Shown: piece by piece, positions 50,889 to 60,995 of the stretch
Position numbering within the stretch: the stretch's first letter is position 1
Layout of the letters: every line of letters starts with the position of its first letter
Made by a program: the position numbers and the translations under genes
The notes under the pieces: generated by a model
What the model was told of the DNA's origin: nothing
Database searches by the model: none
The model's input: the letters and a program-made list of their open reading frames with translations, nothing else
NCBI GenBank assembly: GCA_002869065.1
Contig: PKTR01000002.1
Span: 806,001 to 870,000, forward strand
Direction of reading: 5' to 3'
From: Hyphomicrobiales bacterium
GTDB taxonomy: Bacteria; Pseudomonadota; Alphaproteobacteria; Rhizobiales; Rhodobiaceae
DNA: 64,000 bases

Positions 50889-52487
50889 TCAATAGGCGAT
50901 GCGCATCTTCTGAAGATCCTTGGCGATTTCCTCGAACTTCGCCTCGAGCTGGCTGGTGGTTTCCACCGTGTAGGCCATTTCCTTACTGCTCGCGCAGTGC
51001 TCGAGAAGCTGCAGAGCCTTCTTGTCCTCGATATTGAAGGCGATGGTGATCACCTTGATACCTGCGTTCTTGGCGTTGGTGCAGACCGACTTTGTGCGGG
51101 CGTTCATCTGGTTGATGATCACCTGCGTATTGCTGCTCGGCGCGCCGAGCCGGCCGTACTTGGTGTAGTTGTACGGGCTGTACATCGACATCTCGTCGAC
51201 CGGCATGCCGTTATGATGGTTGGCACCGTCCGACATCAGCACAAGGATCTTGGCGTTGTCGTCGGTCTCGTATGACACCCCTTCGGTGAACGGTTCGCTC
51301 GGTGAAAGCACGCGCCAGCCCCAGGCGACGCCTTGGTGCATGTTGGTGCCGCCATAGGCACGCATCTTGGAAATCGACGCCGTCAGGGTCGATTTGACGT
51401 TGGTCAGCGGGGTGAGCGGCTGCGCATCGCACAGGAAGCCCGGGCCACTGGTGGTGCCGCCGGCATCGAAGAAACTGACGTAGGAATTCAGGTATTTCGA
51501 GAGTTCACTATCGATGCCGTCATCATCGTCGCGGCGCATCCACCAAGGGATGAATTTCGAATCCGAGACGTAGCTGTTCTGATAGTAGCGCGTGCTGTCG
51601 GGCTCATCGGGGGCAAAAGTCGGCACCCACAGCGCATCCGCATCCACGCCCGCTGCAAACGGATCCTTGTTCTTGACCGAATAGGGCGCCACGTCGTTGA
51701 CGTCATAGGGATGTTTGCGGGCTTCAACGCAGCCGGTCCAGCTCGCGTTCTTCAGCATGTCATAGAGGTCCCAACGATTGGTCCCTTTCGGGAAGCCTTC
51801 GTCGTGCAGCGGGTTCTCGGCTTTCATGTCGAGCCAGCGCGCACCCTTGTTGTTGGGGCCGACATTGACCATCGAGGTGAACGGCACGATGCCGATCTTG
51901 ATGTTGCTGCTGGTCGAGGCGCCGAGAAACAGCCGGTTGACGAAATCGTTGGCGGCTTCCTTCAGGGAATCGATACGGGCACCGGACATCGAACCGGAAT
52001 TGTCGAGGACCAGCGCGATTTCCAGTGTCGAGGAGTCGATGACGGCCTCGGAAAAGACACCGACATCGATGGTGTCGATGTGGGCGAGCTGCAGGAAGCT
52101 GGTGGGGTGGTCGATCTGGGCCGTGATCTCGATCTTGGCGGGATCGCGCGTCACGTTGAACGCGGTAATCGTGTAGCCCTGCCCGGCGGGCAGGTTGGCA
52201 GTCATGATCTTCTTGGCGAGCGCAAGCAGGGCGTCGTCGTCGAGCGTGCCGATCTCCTTGACGACCGCGAGTGACGCGGTGTCGGCGGCGTCCTGAATAT
52301 GGGTGCGCTTTCCATAGGCCATCGACAGGTCGACGGCGATGCCGATGAACAGCATGATCGGCAACAGCAACAACGCCGCAATGATGGCAATGCCGCCGCC
52401 GGTGTCCTTTCCAAAACGCAGAACCTGACGCCGGGCCGCCACCCGCCGTGTATTCTTTTGTGAGCGTTCGTTCGACTGAAATTTCAT
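50889..52487 (-). CDS. TadG-like pilus-assembly protein with von Willebrand factor A domain
   Basis: A 532-residue protein. The N-terminal segment (GGGIAIIAALLLLPIMLFIGIAVDLS) is the TadE/TadG-type membrane helix. A vWA domain begins near residue 155 with the metal-site motif DNSGSMSG, and DGANHHNG stands near 420. A RRDDDDGID acidic cluster is also present. Tad proteins assemble Flp pili or surface structures; no other tad/cpa gene lies in the window, so this is an orphan or a distant paralogue. A terminator follows the stop. Confidence 0.85.
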   Translation of the reverse strand: MKFQSNERSQKNTRRVAARRQVLRFGKDTGGGIAIIAALLLLPIMLFIGIAVDLSMAYGKRTHIQDAADTASLAVVKEIGTLDDDALLALAKKIMTANLPAGQGYTITAFNVTRDPAKIEITAQIDHPTSFLQLAHIDTIDVGVFSEAVIDSSTLEIALVLDNSGSMSGARIDSLKEAANDFVNRLFLGASTSSNIKIGIVPFTSMVNVGPNNKGARWLDMKAENPLHDEGFPKGTNRWDLYDMLKNASWTGCVEARKHPYDVNDVAPYSVKNKDPFAAGVDADALWVPTFAPDEPDSTRYYQNSYVSDSKFIPWWMRRDDDDGIDSELSKYLNSYVSFFDAGGTTSGPGFLCDAQPLTPLTNVKSTLTASISKMRAYGGTNMHQGVAWGWRVLSPSEPFTEGVSYETDDNAKILVLMSDGANHHNGMPVDEMSMYSPYNYTKYGRLGAPSSNTQVIINQMNARTKSVCTNAKNAGIKVITIAFNIEDKKALQLLEHCASSKEMAYTVETTSQLEAKFEEIAKDLQKMRIAY

Positions 52488-52945
52488 GTCGCGTATGCCC
52501 TAGCAAGACCTCTAATTGGCCAAGCCCTACCCCGACACCTGTAAACATCAATATAATTTCGCCGTAAAAGATCAAAACGGTAAAGAATTTCTCCCTGTTT
52601 TATTAGGTTTTTATTATGGTTTACAGAGAATTAACACGCAATCCGGCGGAAATACATCAAACCGGTCGGCAACCGGCAAAGACGATGACGACCCGGGGCG
52701 CCGCGATCGCCGTTGCAACGAGCCATGGCGACCGGCCGGCGGGAGACGATCCCGGGCTTTTCGAAAAATCGGCAGAGACGCTTGTCTTTCGCCGGCTTCG
52801 CCCGTATAAACCGCGGGTTCCGCATCGCCCGGCCAGATCCAAGGGCATGCCGTGGCGGTGCACCAGCTCACAAGATATCGTCCGAGAGACCAGGCCGACG
52901 GGTCGTCCGTCAACTTGTCTCATCGGCACAAAAGGAGACGAGCAA
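52488..52945. other. TadG-rpmI divergent spacer
   Basis: About 460 bases. The 52520-52660 part is AT-rich and is probably the promoter region of the TadG-like gene. A sigma-70-like promoter for the ribosomal operon is at 52782-52810. No infC gene is present upstream of rpmI, although infC often precedes it in other bacteria. Confidence 0.5.
52782..52810 (+). promoter_or_regulatory. Sigma-70-like promoter of the rpmI-pheT operon
   Basis: TTGTCT, a 17-base spacer and TATAAA, about 135 bases upstream of rpmI. This fits a housekeeping promoter in spacing and sequence. Not verified by transcript data. Confidence 0.6.
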
Positions 52946-53143
52946 ATGCCCAAGATGAAGACCAAATCGGGCGCGAAAAAGCGCTTCAAGCTGACCGCGA
53001 GCGGCAAGGTGAAGGTCGCTCAGGCCGGCAAACGCCATGGCATGATCAAGCGCACCACGAAGTTCATTCGCAAGGCGCGGGGCACGACGGTGCTGTCCGA
53101 TCAGGACGCACGTATCGTCAAGAAGTTCCTCCCCTACGGTTGA
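52946..53143 (+). CDS. rpmI: 50S ribosomal protein L35
   Basis: A 65-residue basic protein ([17 protein letters not shown]) with the L35 C-terminus KKFLPYG. AAGGAGACGAGCAA precedes the ATG. rplT follows 34 bases later, in the usual rpmI-rplT order. Confidence 0.97.
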   Translation: MPKMKTKSGAKKRFKLTASGKVKVAQAGKRHGMIKRTTKFIRKARGTTVLSDQDARIVKKFLPYG

Positions 53144-53177
53144 TCCGGTTTCTCTGAATTTCTGAAGGAGACAAGTC

Positions 53178-53534
53178 ATGGCGCGCATCAAGCGGGGCGT
53201 TACGTCCCATGCCAAGCACAAGAAGATTCTGAAGCGTGCGAAGGGCTATTACGGCCGTCGCAAAAACACCATCCGGGTCGCCAAGCAGGCGGTGGACAAG
53301 GCCGGTCAGTACGCCTATCGCGACCGCAAGGTCCGCAAGCGGAACTTCCGCGCCCTGTGGATCCAGCGCATCAACGCGGCCGTGCGTGAGCACGGCATGA
53401 CCTATGGACGCTTCATCGACGGCCTGAACAAGTCGGGTGTCGAAGTCGACCGCAAGGTTCTCTCCGATCTGGCGATCAGCCAGCCGGAAGCTTTCAAGGC
53501 ACTGGTGGACAAGGCGCAGTCGGCGCTCGCCTGA
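53178..53534 (+). CDS. rplT: 50S ribosomal protein L20
   Basis: A 118-residue ribosomal protein needed for 50S assembly, with [23 protein letters not shown] and [21 protein letters not shown] precedes the ATG. It is second in the rpmI-rplT-pheS-pheT cluster. The 230-base spacer to pheS contains a mosaic repeat (53686-53732). Confidence 0.98.
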   Translation: MARIKRGVTSHAKHKKILKRAKGYYGRRKNTIRVAKQAVDKAGQYAYRDRKVRKRNFRALWIQRINAAVREHGMTYGRFIDGLNKSGVEVDRKVLSDLAISQPEAFKALVDKAQSALA

Positions 53535-53685
53535 GCCTCTTGAAGCTCGTATTCGGCGGCGAGGTCCCGACTGATTGGTTCGGGATCTCGCCGTTTTGCG
53601 TTCAGCGCCCCTTTGCGGCGCCGGACCATTCGAAAATGCAGGATGTCAGAACGGGAATGGTTCCGCGGTTCGGCGTCCTGTATTC

Positions 53686-53732
53686 GCATATTGTTTGACC
53701 CAAACCGGTTTCCCCTTTTGGGCGACATGCGT
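53686..53732. repeat. Mosaic repeat module B (copy 7)
   Basis: A shortened copy between rplT and pheS: CGCATA...ATGCG outer arms with CCCAAACCGGTTT-type centre and CTTTTGGG. It is less well kept than the others. Confidence 0.6.
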
Positions 53733-53766
53733 TAAAACCGCCTCGCCAAACCCCGAGCGAGAAGTC

Positions 53767-54852
53767 ATGCAAGATCTCGAAACTCTCGAACAGACCATCC
53801 TTGCCGCCATCGACGCGGCGAACAGCGAAGCCGCCCTTGAGGACGCGCGCGTCGGCGCCCTCGGCAAGAAGGGCTCGCTGTCGGAACGGATGAAGACGCT
53901 GGGCGCGATGAGCCCGGACGAACGCAAGGTGATGGGACCGGCGCTGAACGGGCTGAAGGCCCGGGTCGGCGACGCGATCACCGCGCGGCGCGGCGTGTTG
54001 CGCGATGCGGCGCTTACCGAGCGGCTGGCCAGCGAGACCGTCGACGTCACCCTGCCGGTGCGGCCGGGTCCGGCGGAAAGCGGGCGCATCCACCCGATCA
54101 CCCAGGTCATCGACGAGCTGACGGCGATCTATGCCGATATGGGCTTTTCGATCGCCGAGGGGCCGGACATCGAGACCGACTACTACAATTTCACGGCGCT
54201 GAACTTCCCCGAAGGCCATCCGGCGCGCGAGATGCACGACACCTTCTTTTTCAACGAGAAGGAGGACGGCGAACGGCTGTTGCTGCGCACGCATACCTCG
54301 CCGGTGCAGATCCATACGATGGAAAAGGTCCAGCCGCCGATCCGCATCGTCATTCCTGGTCGCACCTATCGCTGCGATTCCGACCAGACCCACACGCCGA
54401 TGTTCCATCAGGTCGAGGGTCTCGTCATCGACAAGGCCAGCAATATCGGCCACATGAAGTGGGTGCATGAAGAGTTCTGTCGTGCCTTCTTCGAGGTCGA
54501 GAACGTCAACATGCGGTTCCGCCCGTCCTTCTTCCCGTTCACGGAACCCTCGATCGAGGTCGACATCCAATGCGACCGCTCGAACCCGGGCGAAGTGCGC
54601 TTCGGCGAGGGCAATGACTGGATGGAGATCCTCGGCTGCGGGATGGTGCATCCGAACGTGCTGCGCAATTGCGGCCTCGATCCGGACGAGTATCAGGGCT
54701 TTGCCTGGGGCATGGGGATCGACCGCATCGCGATGTTGAAATACGGCATGCCGGATCTGCGCGCCTTCTTCGACGCCGATGTGCGCTGGCTCGACCATTA
54801 TGGTTTCCGCCCGCTCGACCTGCCGACCCTGTTCGGTGGCCTGACGGCTTAG
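53767..54852 (+). CDS. pheS: Phenylalanyl-tRNA synthetase alpha subunit
   Basis: Catalytic subunit of PheRS. The 361-residue protein has a helical N-terminus, then class II motifs: the HPITQVID segment, [15 protein letters not shown], the motif-2 Arg in [21 protein letters not shown], and the motif-3 [15 protein letters not shown] small DUF gene and pheT follow. Confidence 0.97.
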   Translation: MQDLETLEQTILAAIDAANSEAALEDARVGALGKKGSLSERMKTLGAMSPDERKVMGPALNGLKARVGDAITARRGVLRDAALTERLASETVDVTLPVRPGPAESGRIHPITQVIDELTAIYADMGFSIAEGPDIETDYYNFTALNFPEGHPAREMHDTFFFNEKEDGERLLLRTHTSPVQIHTMEKVQPPIRIVIPGRTYRCDSDQTHTPMFHQVEGLVIDKASNIGHMKWVHEEFCRAFFEVENVNMRFRPSFFPFTEPSIEVDIQCDRSNPGEVRFGEGNDWMEILGCGMVHPNVLRNCGLDPDEYQGFAWGMGIDRIAMLKYGMPDLRAFFDADVRWLDHYGFRPLDLPTLFGGLTA

Positions 54853-54868
54853 GCGAGGAGACCGCGCG

Positions 54869-55261
54869 ATGATGGCGCCAGACAGCAATCCGTTCGTTGG
54901 TCTCGACATGGCAAGCGAGGCCGACCGCATGGCCGCCACCAATCCGGCGGCATGGATGTACGAACGGCTGGCGCTGTCGATCCGCGACTTCGAGGCGCGA
55001 CTCGACGCCGAGCATGAAATCGGCGCACGGCTTGCCGCCTCCGCGCCGGGCGAGACGGTTCATATCGAGGACATGGGCTATTGGGGCCCGGACCTCATCA
55101 TCATTCACGGCCACACCGAAGACGGTCAGCCGTTCCGCATGATGCAGCACATTTCCCAGGTCAATGTTGTGCTCGTCGCGGTCAAGAAGTTGAAGGAAAA
55201 GCCGAACCGCATCGGCTTCGTCCTTTTGGAAAAGGTCAAGGAAGGCAAGGCCACGTCATGA
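54869..55261 (+). CDS. Small conserved-looking protein between pheS and pheT
   Basis: A 130-residue protein I can only loosely place (it may be the DUF6173 family). It has a predicted helix ([23 protein letters not shown]) and a beta-rich end ([20 protein letters not shown] and [19 protein letters not shown]). It starts 16 bases after pheS and overlaps the pheT start by 4 bases, so it is translationally coupled to PheRS genes. Function unknown; no membrane segment. Confidence 0.8.
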   Translation: MMAPDSNPFVGLDMASEADRMAATNPAAWMYERLALSIRDFEARLDAEHEIGARLAASAPGETVHIEDMGYWGPDLIIIHGHTEDGQPFRMMQHISQVNVVLVAVKKLKEKPNRIGFVLLEKVKEGKATS

Positions 55262-57675
55262 AGTTCACCCTGTCCTGGCTGAAAGAACATCTGGAAACGA
55301 CCGCCTCTCTGGACGAGATCGTCGAGACGCTGACGATGATCGGCCTCGAGGTCGAGGAGGTCGAGAACAAGGCCGATGCGCTGAAGCCGTTCGTGGTCGC
55401 CCATGTGATCTCCGCCGAACAACATCCGAACGCCGACCGGCTTCGCCTGTGCATGGTCGATACCGGCAGCGGCGACCCGGTTCAGGTCGTGTGCGGCGCG
55501 CCGAACGCGCGCACCGGCATGAAGGGCGTGTTCGCGCCGGCCGGCAGCTTCATTCCCGGCACCGGCATGGAACTGAAGCCGGGCGTCATCCGTGGCGTGG
55601 AATCGAACGGCATGCTGTGCTCCGCGCGCGAGCTCATGTTGTCGGACGCCCATGACGGCATCATCGATCTTGCCGAAGACGCCGCCGTGGGCACGGCTTA
55701 CGCGGCCTATGCCGGGCTCGACGACCCGGTGATCGAGATCGCGATCACGCCAAACCGGCCCGACTGCCTTGGCGTTTCCGGCATCGCGCGCGATCTGGCG
55801 GCCGCCGGCATCGGCGAGGTCAAGCAGGGACGCCATCCGGCGATCAAAGGCGAGTTCCCCTGCCCGGTCGACGTCAAGCTGGAGCTCGGCGACGAACCGA
55901 ACCTTTGCCCGGCATTTGCGCTGCGCCTCGTCAAGGGCGTCAAGAACGACCCATCGCCGGCCTGGATGCAGAAGCAGCTGCGCGCCATCGGCCTTCGCCC
56001 GATCAACGCGCTGGTCGATATCACCAACTTCATGACCTACGCCTATGGTCGGCCGCTGCACGTATTCGACATGGCCAAGGTCCATGGCGACATCGTCGTG
56101 CGGCGCGGCCGCAGCGGCGAGAAGCTGCTGGCGCTCGACGGCAAGGAATACGCCATCGACGAGGAGATGGTGGTGATCGCCGATGATCGCGCGGTCGAAT
56201 CGATGGCCGGCATCATGGGCGGCGAGGAATCGGGCTGCGACGAAAACACCGTCGATGTGCTGATTGAATCAGCGCTGTGGGACGAACTCAACGTCGCCCA
56301 GACCGGCCGCCGGCTCGGCCTGCAGTCGGACGCGCGCTACCGCTTCGAGCGCGGCATCGATCCGGCCTTCACGGTGCCTGGCCTCGATATCGCCACCGAA
56401 CTGGTGCTGGAACTTTGCGGCGGCAAGCCGAGCGAAATGCTGGTGGCCGGCGAGATCCCGACCACCGACCGGATCATCGAATTCCCGTTTGCCGAGGTCG
56501 AACGCCTGTCGGGCCTCAACGTCGAGATCCGTGAGATCAAGGCGATCCTGCACCGGCTCGGCTTCTGGGTCTCAGGCTCGGGCGATATCGTCAAGGTGGC
56601 GCCGCCGTCGTGGCGTCCGGACGTGTTCGGCAAGGCCGATCTCGTTGAAGAAGTGATCCGCATCGCCGGCCTCAACCGCATCGCCGCAACGCCGCTGCCG
56701 CGCGGCGGCCACGTCACCGGCCGCATCCTGACGCCATCGCAGAGCCGTACAAGGCGCGCCAAGCGCGCGCTTGCCATGCGCGGCATGGTCGAGGCGGTCA
56801 CCTGGTCGTTCATCGCCAAGGGCGAAGCGGAAGCCTTCGGCGGCGGTCAGCCGGAACTGGCGCTCGCCAACCCGATTTCCGCCGACCTCTCCGACATGCG
56901 GCCGAGCCTCATTCCGGGCCTTGCCACCGCCTCGCAGCGCAATGCGGACCGCGGCTTCGCCGATGTCGCGCTGTTCGAGGTCGGCCATATCTATCTCGGC
57001 GACCAGCCGGACGACCAGAAGACGGCCGCTGCCGGCCTGCGCCGCGGGTCTGCCCATATCGTCGGCACCGGCCGGCACTGGACGTCGGCTGCTCTGCCGG
57101 TCGACGCATTCGACGCCAAGGCCGACGCGCTTGCCGTGCTTGAAGCCGCCGGCGCGCCGGTCGCCAAGCTGCAGGTCGCGCGCAATGCTCCCGAATGGTT
57201 TCATCCGGGCCGCTCGGGCACGCTGCAGCTCGGGCCGCAGAACGTGCTCGCCGTGTTCGGCGAACTGCATCCGAAGGTGCTTGAGACGCTCGACGTCGAT
57301 GGCCCGATCGTCGCCTTCGAGGTGATGCTCGACAAGATCCCGCAGGCCAAGGCCAAGGCAACCAAGACGCGGCCGGTGCTCGATACCTCCGACCTGATGC
57401 CGGTGCGGCGCGACTTCGCTTTCGTCGTCGACGAGGCGGTCGAGGCGGCGGCGATTATCCGCGCCGCGCAGGGTGCCGAGAAGGCGCTCGTCACCGAGGT
57501 TTCGGTGTTCGACGTTTATCGCGGCAAGGGCATCGACGAGGGCAAGAAGTCGGTGGCGCTCGAAGTCACGCTGCAGCCGAAGGAAAAGACCATGACCGAA
57601 GCGGAGATCGAGGCGGTCGCCGCCAAGATCGTCGCCCAGGTCGGCAAGGCCACCGGCGGCACGCTGCGCGGTTAG
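55258..57675 (+). CDS. pheT: Phenylalanyl-tRNA synthetase beta subunit
   Basis: An 805-residue subunit that binds tRNA and edits mischarged Tyr. It has the N-terminal tRNA-binding domain ([15 protein letters not shown]), B3/B4 editing domain, a B5 domain, and the C-terminal FDX-ACB domain ([33 protein letters not shown]). ATG 55258 ([12 protein letters not shown]) is the standard start. It is the last gene of the operon. A mosaic repeat covers the region right after the stop. Confidence 0.97.
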   Translation: MKFTLSWLKEHLETTASLDEIVETLTMIGLEVEEVENKADALKPFVVAHVISAEQHPNADRLRLCMVDTGSGDPVQVVCGAPNARTGMKGVFAPAGSFIPGTGMELKPGVIRGVESNGMLCSARELMLSDAHDGIIDLAEDAAVGTAYAAYAGLDDPVIEIAITPNRPDCLGVSGIARDLAAAGIGEVKQGRHPAIKGEFPCPVDVKLELGDEPNLCPAFALRLVKGVKNDPSPAWMQKQLRAIGLRPINALVDITNFMTYAYGRPLHVFDMAKVHGDIVVRRGRSGEKLLALDGKEYAIDEEMVVIADDRAVESMAGIMGGEESGCDENTVDVLIESALWDELNVAQTGRRLGLQSDARYRFERGIDPAFTVPGLDIATELVLELCGGKPSEMLVAGEIPTTDRIIEFPFAEVERLSGLNVEIREIKAILHRLGFWVSGSGDIVKVAPPSWRPDVFGKADLVEEVIRIAGLNRIAATPLPRGGHVTGRILTPSQSRTRRAKRALAMRGMVEAVTWSFIAKGEAEAFGGGQPELALANPISADLSDMRPSLIPGLATASQRNADRGFADVALFEVGHIYLGDQPDDQKTAAAGLRRGSAHIVGTGRHWTSAALPVDAFDAKADALAVLEAAGAPVAKLQVARNAPEWFHPGRSGTLQLGPQNVLAVFGELHPKVLETLDVDGPIVAFEVMLDKIPQAKAKATKTRPVLDTSDLMPVRRDFAFVVDEAVEAAAIIRAAQGAEKALVTEVSVFDVYRGKGIDEGKKSVALEVTLQPKEKTMTEAEIEAVAAKIVAQVGKATGGTLRG

Positions 57676-57779
57676 AGCGTATTCCCGAAAATTGGGAACC
57701 GGTTTTTGGACAAGAATACGCGTCAAAACAAATGGATAGAGCGTTTTCAGTGATTCAATATTCACAGGAAACGTTCTAG
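57674..57779. repeat. Mosaic repeat, modules B+A in reverse (copy 8)
   Basis: A reverse-orientation copy: module B at 57674-57733 (with GAGCGTATTCCCGAAAA and CAAGAATACGC arms), then module A at 57735-57779 (AGAGCGTTTTC...GGAAACGTTCT). It overlaps the end of the pheT stop codon. Confidence 0.85.
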
Positions 57780-57800
57780 TTTTCTGCCATTTAAAAAAGA

Positions 57801-57837
57801 ACGGCCGTGCCCTGACCGGGCGCGGCCGTTTTTCTTT
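57801..57837. terminator. Bidirectional rho-independent terminator
   Basis: Stem ACGGCCGTGCCC with its near-complement (one G-T pair) at 57801-57829, followed by TTTTTCTTT on the plus strand and preceded by AAAAAAG, a T-run on the minus strand. It separates convergent pheT and the ABC ATPase gene. Confidence 0.9.
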
Positions 57838-57852
57838 GGGGTATCGGTCGCT

Positions 57853-58953
57853 CTATAGACGCAGCTCGCTCGCTGCGTCGAACAGCGATATGCCGCTCAG
57901 ATCCATCTGCACGTCGAGCGTTTCGCCGGGCACGGCGATCGTACGCGGTGACAGGCGTGCCTCGATATCCTTGCCGCAGAAATTGAAGGTTACGTGCTGA
58001 TCGAAGCCGTTGGTTTCGACGAGCAACGGCGTCACCGTCAGCGGCCAGATGTGCTCGCCATCGGTGTCGACGCGGTCGGAAATATACTCCGGGCGAATAC
58101 CGAACAGCACTTCCTGCCCGTCCTGCGGCGGCTGGATGAAGGCGTAGTCGGTGACCGGCAGGCGTACGGTGTCGTCTTTTTCCGCCGCGAACAGCCAACC
58201 GTCACCCGCCTTTTCCAGCGTGCCGGCGAGGAAATTCATCGCCGGCGAGCCGATGAAGGAGGCGACGAAGACCGAATTCGGCGTGTTGTAGAGCGTCTTC
58301 GGCGGGCCGATCTGGGCGATGCGGCCGGCATTGAGCACGGCGACATGGGTCGCGAGGCTCATCGCCTCGATCTGGTCGTGGGTGACGTAGACGATGGTCG
58401 CCTCAAGCCGCTTGTGCAGGCGCTTGATCTCGGCGCGCATCTCGACGCGCAGCTTGGCGTCGAGGTTGGAGAGCGGTTCGTCGAACAGGAAGATGTCCGG
58501 CTCGCGCACCAGCGCCCGGCCCATGGCGACGCGCTGGCGCTGGCCGCCGGAAAGCTGCGAGGGCTTGCGATCCAAAAGATGGTCGATCTGCAATTGCGTC
58601 GCGACCCGGTTCAGCGCCGCGTCGCGCTCGGCCTTGGGCACGCCGCGCACGCGCATGCCGTAGGTGATGTTCTTCGCCACCGTCATGGTCGGATAGAGCG
58701 CGTAGGACTGGAACACCATGGCGATGTTGCGGTCCTTCGGCGAGAGATCGTTGACGACGCGGCCATTGATCTCGATCTCGCCAGCGGTGACGGATTCGAG
58801 CCCCGCGATCATGTTCAACAGCGTGGACTTACCGCAGCCGGACGGGCCGACCAGCACCAGGAAGTCGCCCTTTTCCACCGTCAGGTCGATGTCGGTCAGC
58901 ACCTCGGTGGTGCCGAAGACCTTGCGGAGATCGCGGATTTCGAGAACTGCCAT
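57853..58953 (-). CDS. ABC transporter ATPase of a sugar importer (MalK/UgpC family)
   Basis: Cytosolic ATPase of 366 residues. Walker A GPSGCGKST near residue 40, signature LSGGQRQR near 137, Walker B IFLFDEPLSNLDAKLR, and a C-terminal regulatory/OB-like region (~240-366) typical of MalK-type proteins. The ATG at 58953 (MAVLEIRDL) is chosen over upstream in-frame codons. It is the last gene of the importer cluster, separated from the permease by a mosaic repeat. Confidence 0.95.
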   Translation of the reverse strand: MAVLEIRDLRKVFGTTEVLTDIDLTVEKGDFLVLVGPSGCGKSTLLNMIAGLESVTAGEIEINGRVVNDLSPKDRNIAMVFQSYALYPTMTVAKNITYGMRVRGVPKAERDAALNRVATQLQIDHLLDRKPSQLSGGQRQRVAMGRALVREPDIFLFDEPLSNLDAKLRVEMRAEIKRLHKRLEATIVYVTHDQIEAMSLATHVAVLNAGRIAQIGPPKTLYNTPNSVFVASFIGSPAMNFLAGTLEKAGDGWLFAAEKDDTVRLPVTDYAFIQPPQDGQEVLFGIRPEYISDRVDTDGEHIWPLTVTPLLVETNGFDQHVTFNFCGKDIEARLSPRTIAVPGETLDVQMDLSGISLFDAASELRL

Positions 58954-59004
58954 AACCTGTTCCGTGACCAGTACGTCGAACACCAAATCGTCGGTGTTCT
59001 CATG

Positions 59005-59064
59005 TTCTTTTTGCGCATCGGATCTGCCCGAAAACCGGTTCCCACTTTTCGGTCCGATGCGTCA
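59005..59064. repeat. Mosaic repeat module B (copy 9)
   Basis: GCGCATCGGA...TCCGATGCG outer arms with CCCGAAAACCGG / CCCACTTTTCGG centre. It ends on the stop codon of the permease at 59062-59064. It lies between permease and ATPase genes, inside the likely operon. Confidence 0.85.
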
Positions 59065-59958
59065 GCCCTTCACCGACCCGGCCGTGAGGCCGCGCACGAA
59101 GTATTTTCCCGCCACCACATAGACGATCAGCGTCGGCAGCGCGGCGATGATGGCCGCGGCCATGTCGACGTTGTAGGCCTTCACGCCCGTGGTCGCGTTA
59201 ACGATGTTGTTGAGCGCCACCGTCACCGGCTGCGAATCGGCGGCGGAGAACGACACGCCGAACAGGAAGTCGTTCCAGATCTGGGTGAACTGCCAGATCA
59301 CGGTGACGACGAAGACCGGTGGCGACAGCGGCAGGAAGATCGAGAAGAAGATGCGGAAGAAGCCGGCGCCGTCGACCTTCGCCGCCTTCACCAGCTCGTC
59401 CGGCACGGTGATGTAGTAGTTGCGGAAGAACAGCGTCGTGAAACCGATACCGTAGATGACGTGGACGAGCACGAGGCCCCAGATCGAGCCGGCGAGGCCG
59501 AGGATGCCGAGCGTGCGGGCCATCGGTAGCAACACCACCTGGAACGGGATGAAGCAGCCGAACAGCAACAGACCGAAGATGATGTTGGCGCCGGGGAAGC
59601 GCCATTTCGACAGCGTGTAGCCGTTGACCGCGCCAAGCAGCGTCGACAAGAGCACCGCCGGAATCACCATCATCACCGAGTTCATGAAATAGGGCTTCAG
59701 CCCGTAGCATTCGACGCCGGTGCAGGCGCTCGACCAGGCCTCCCGCCAGGGCGCGAAGGTGACCTCCTTCGGCAGGGCGACGAGCGAGCCGAGGCGGATT
59801 TCCTCCAGCGACTTCAGGCTCGTCACAACCATGACGAAGAGCGGCAGGAGGTAGTAGAGGACGAACAGGCCGAGGATCGCGAACAACAGCCCGCGCAGGA
59901 AGGCATCCCGCCAGTATCCCGGCCGCCGCGCGGCCCGCCGTGCCGTGCCCTCAGCCAT
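59062..59958 (-). CDS. gtsC: Sugar ABC transporter permease (GtsC-like)
   Basis: A 298-residue inner-membrane permease with about six helices. The EAA-type loop is YYITVPDELVKAAKVDGAGFF and FFSIFLPLSPPVF. The start overlaps the end of the upstream permease by 8 bases. It belongs to the CUT1-like branch. Gene symbol is by analogy with Pseudomonas glucose importers. Confidence 0.88.
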   Translation of the reverse strand: MAEGTARRAARRPGYWRDAFLRGLLFAILGLFVLYYLLPLFVMVVTSLKSLEEIRLGSLVALPKEVTFAPWREAWSSACTGVECYGLKPYFMNSVMMVIPAVLLSTLLGAVNGYTLSKWRFPGANIIFGLLLFGCFIPFQVVLLPMARTLGILGLAGSIWGLVLVHVIYGIGFTTLFFRNYYITVPDELVKAAKVDGAGFFRIFFSIFLPLSPPVFVVTVIWQFTQIWNDFLFGVSFSAADSQPVTVALNNIVNATTGVKAYNVDMAAAIIAALPTLIVYVVAGKYFVRGLTAGSVKG

Positions 59959-60820
59959 GCTTCTGCCTCAGCTCGGAATAGAGATAGGGAACGATCACCG
60001 CACAGACGGTGGTCAGCATGACGACGGCGCTGGCGGCCGCCTGACCGAGCTGGCCGCGGTTGAACGCCATCGCATACATGAAGGTCGCCGGCATGTCGGT
60101 AGCATAGCCCGGTCCGCCGGCGGTCAGGGCGATCACCAGATCGAAGCTCTTGATGGCCAGATGCGAGAGCACGATGATCGCGGAAATAAACACCGGGCGC
60201 AGCGACGGGATGATGATGCCGGTGTAGATGCGCGTCGTCGGGATGCCGTCGACCATCGCCGCCTTGACGATCTCGGGATTGACCGAGCGCAGGCCGGCGA
60301 GGAACAACGCCATGACGAAGCCCGACGCCTGCCAGACGCCGGCGATCACCACCGTATAGATCGCCATATCGGCGTTGATCAGCCAGTCGAAGCGGAAGCT
60401 CTCCCAGCCGAGCGAGCGCATCATGTGCTCGAGCCCGAGACCGGGGTTGAGCATCCATTTCCACGCCGTGCCGGTGACGATGAAGGAGAGCGCCATCGGG
60501 TAGAGATAGGCGGTGCGGATGGCCCCCTCGATGCGGATGTGCTGGTCGAGCAGGATCGCCAGAACGAGCCCGATGACGATGCACAGCGCGACGAAGAGCG
60601 TCGTGTAGATGAACAGGTTTTCGAGCGCGACGTACCAACGCGGCGTCGCGAACAGCTTCTGATACTGGGTGATGCCGTCGAAGACGTAGCGCGGCAGGAT
60701 GCGCGACTTTGTCAGCGAAATGACCGCGGTCCAGGCGATGAAGCCATAGACGAAGACCAGCACCGCCGCGAAGGACGGGGCGATGACCAGCTTCGGGATA
60801 TGGCGGTCGAGAAATCGCAT
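59951..60820 (-). CDS. gtsB: Sugar ABC transporter permease (GtsB-like)
   Basis: A 289-residue permease with about six helices. The EAA-type loop is LRSVNPEIVKAAMVDGIP and IIIPSLRPVF. It pairs with the GtsC-like permease, whose start it overlaps. It follows the binding protein after a mosaic repeat. Confidence 0.88.
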   Translation of the reverse strand: MRFLDRHIPKLVIAPSFAAVLVFVYGFIAWTAVISLTKSRILPRYVFDGITQYQKLFATPRWYVALENLFIYTTLFVALCIVIGLVLAILLDQHIRIEGAIRTAYLYPMALSFIVTGTAWKWMLNPGLGLEHMMRSLGWESFRFDWLINADMAIYTVVIAGVWQASGFVMALFLAGLRSVNPEIVKAAMVDGIPTTRIYTGIIIPSLRPVFISAIIVLSHLAIKSFDLVIALTAGGPGYATDMPATFMYAMAFNRGQLGQAAASAVVMLTTVCAVIVPYLYSELRQKHG

Positions 60821-60867
60821 GGCGCGATCACCCCGCTGACCGGATGTCGGGCGAAAAGGCCGCGGCG

Positions 60868-60969
60868 CTAGAGCATTTTGCTTTCATCTGAAATCGCCAA
60901 AATGCTCTAGCCCTTTGTTTGGCCGCATCTTTGTCGACGCCAATTGTTCCAATTGGCTGCACGATGCTC
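60868..60969. repeat. Mosaic repeat, modules A+B (copy 10)
   Basis: Module A is a perfect 13-bp inverted repeat (60868-60880 and 60898-60910). It is followed by a diverged module B to about 60969, with CCAATTG/CAATTGG-type centre and GCATC...GATGC arms. It lies between the binding-protein stop and the first permease. Confidence 0.8.
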
Positions 60970-60995
60970 ATGACACGCCACGGCCACGAGATTAT

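Noticed and set aside
55081-55257. Upstream start for pheT inside the DUF gene
   Set aside because: The ATG at 55258 gives the standard PheT N-terminus and a 4-base overlap with the preceding gene.
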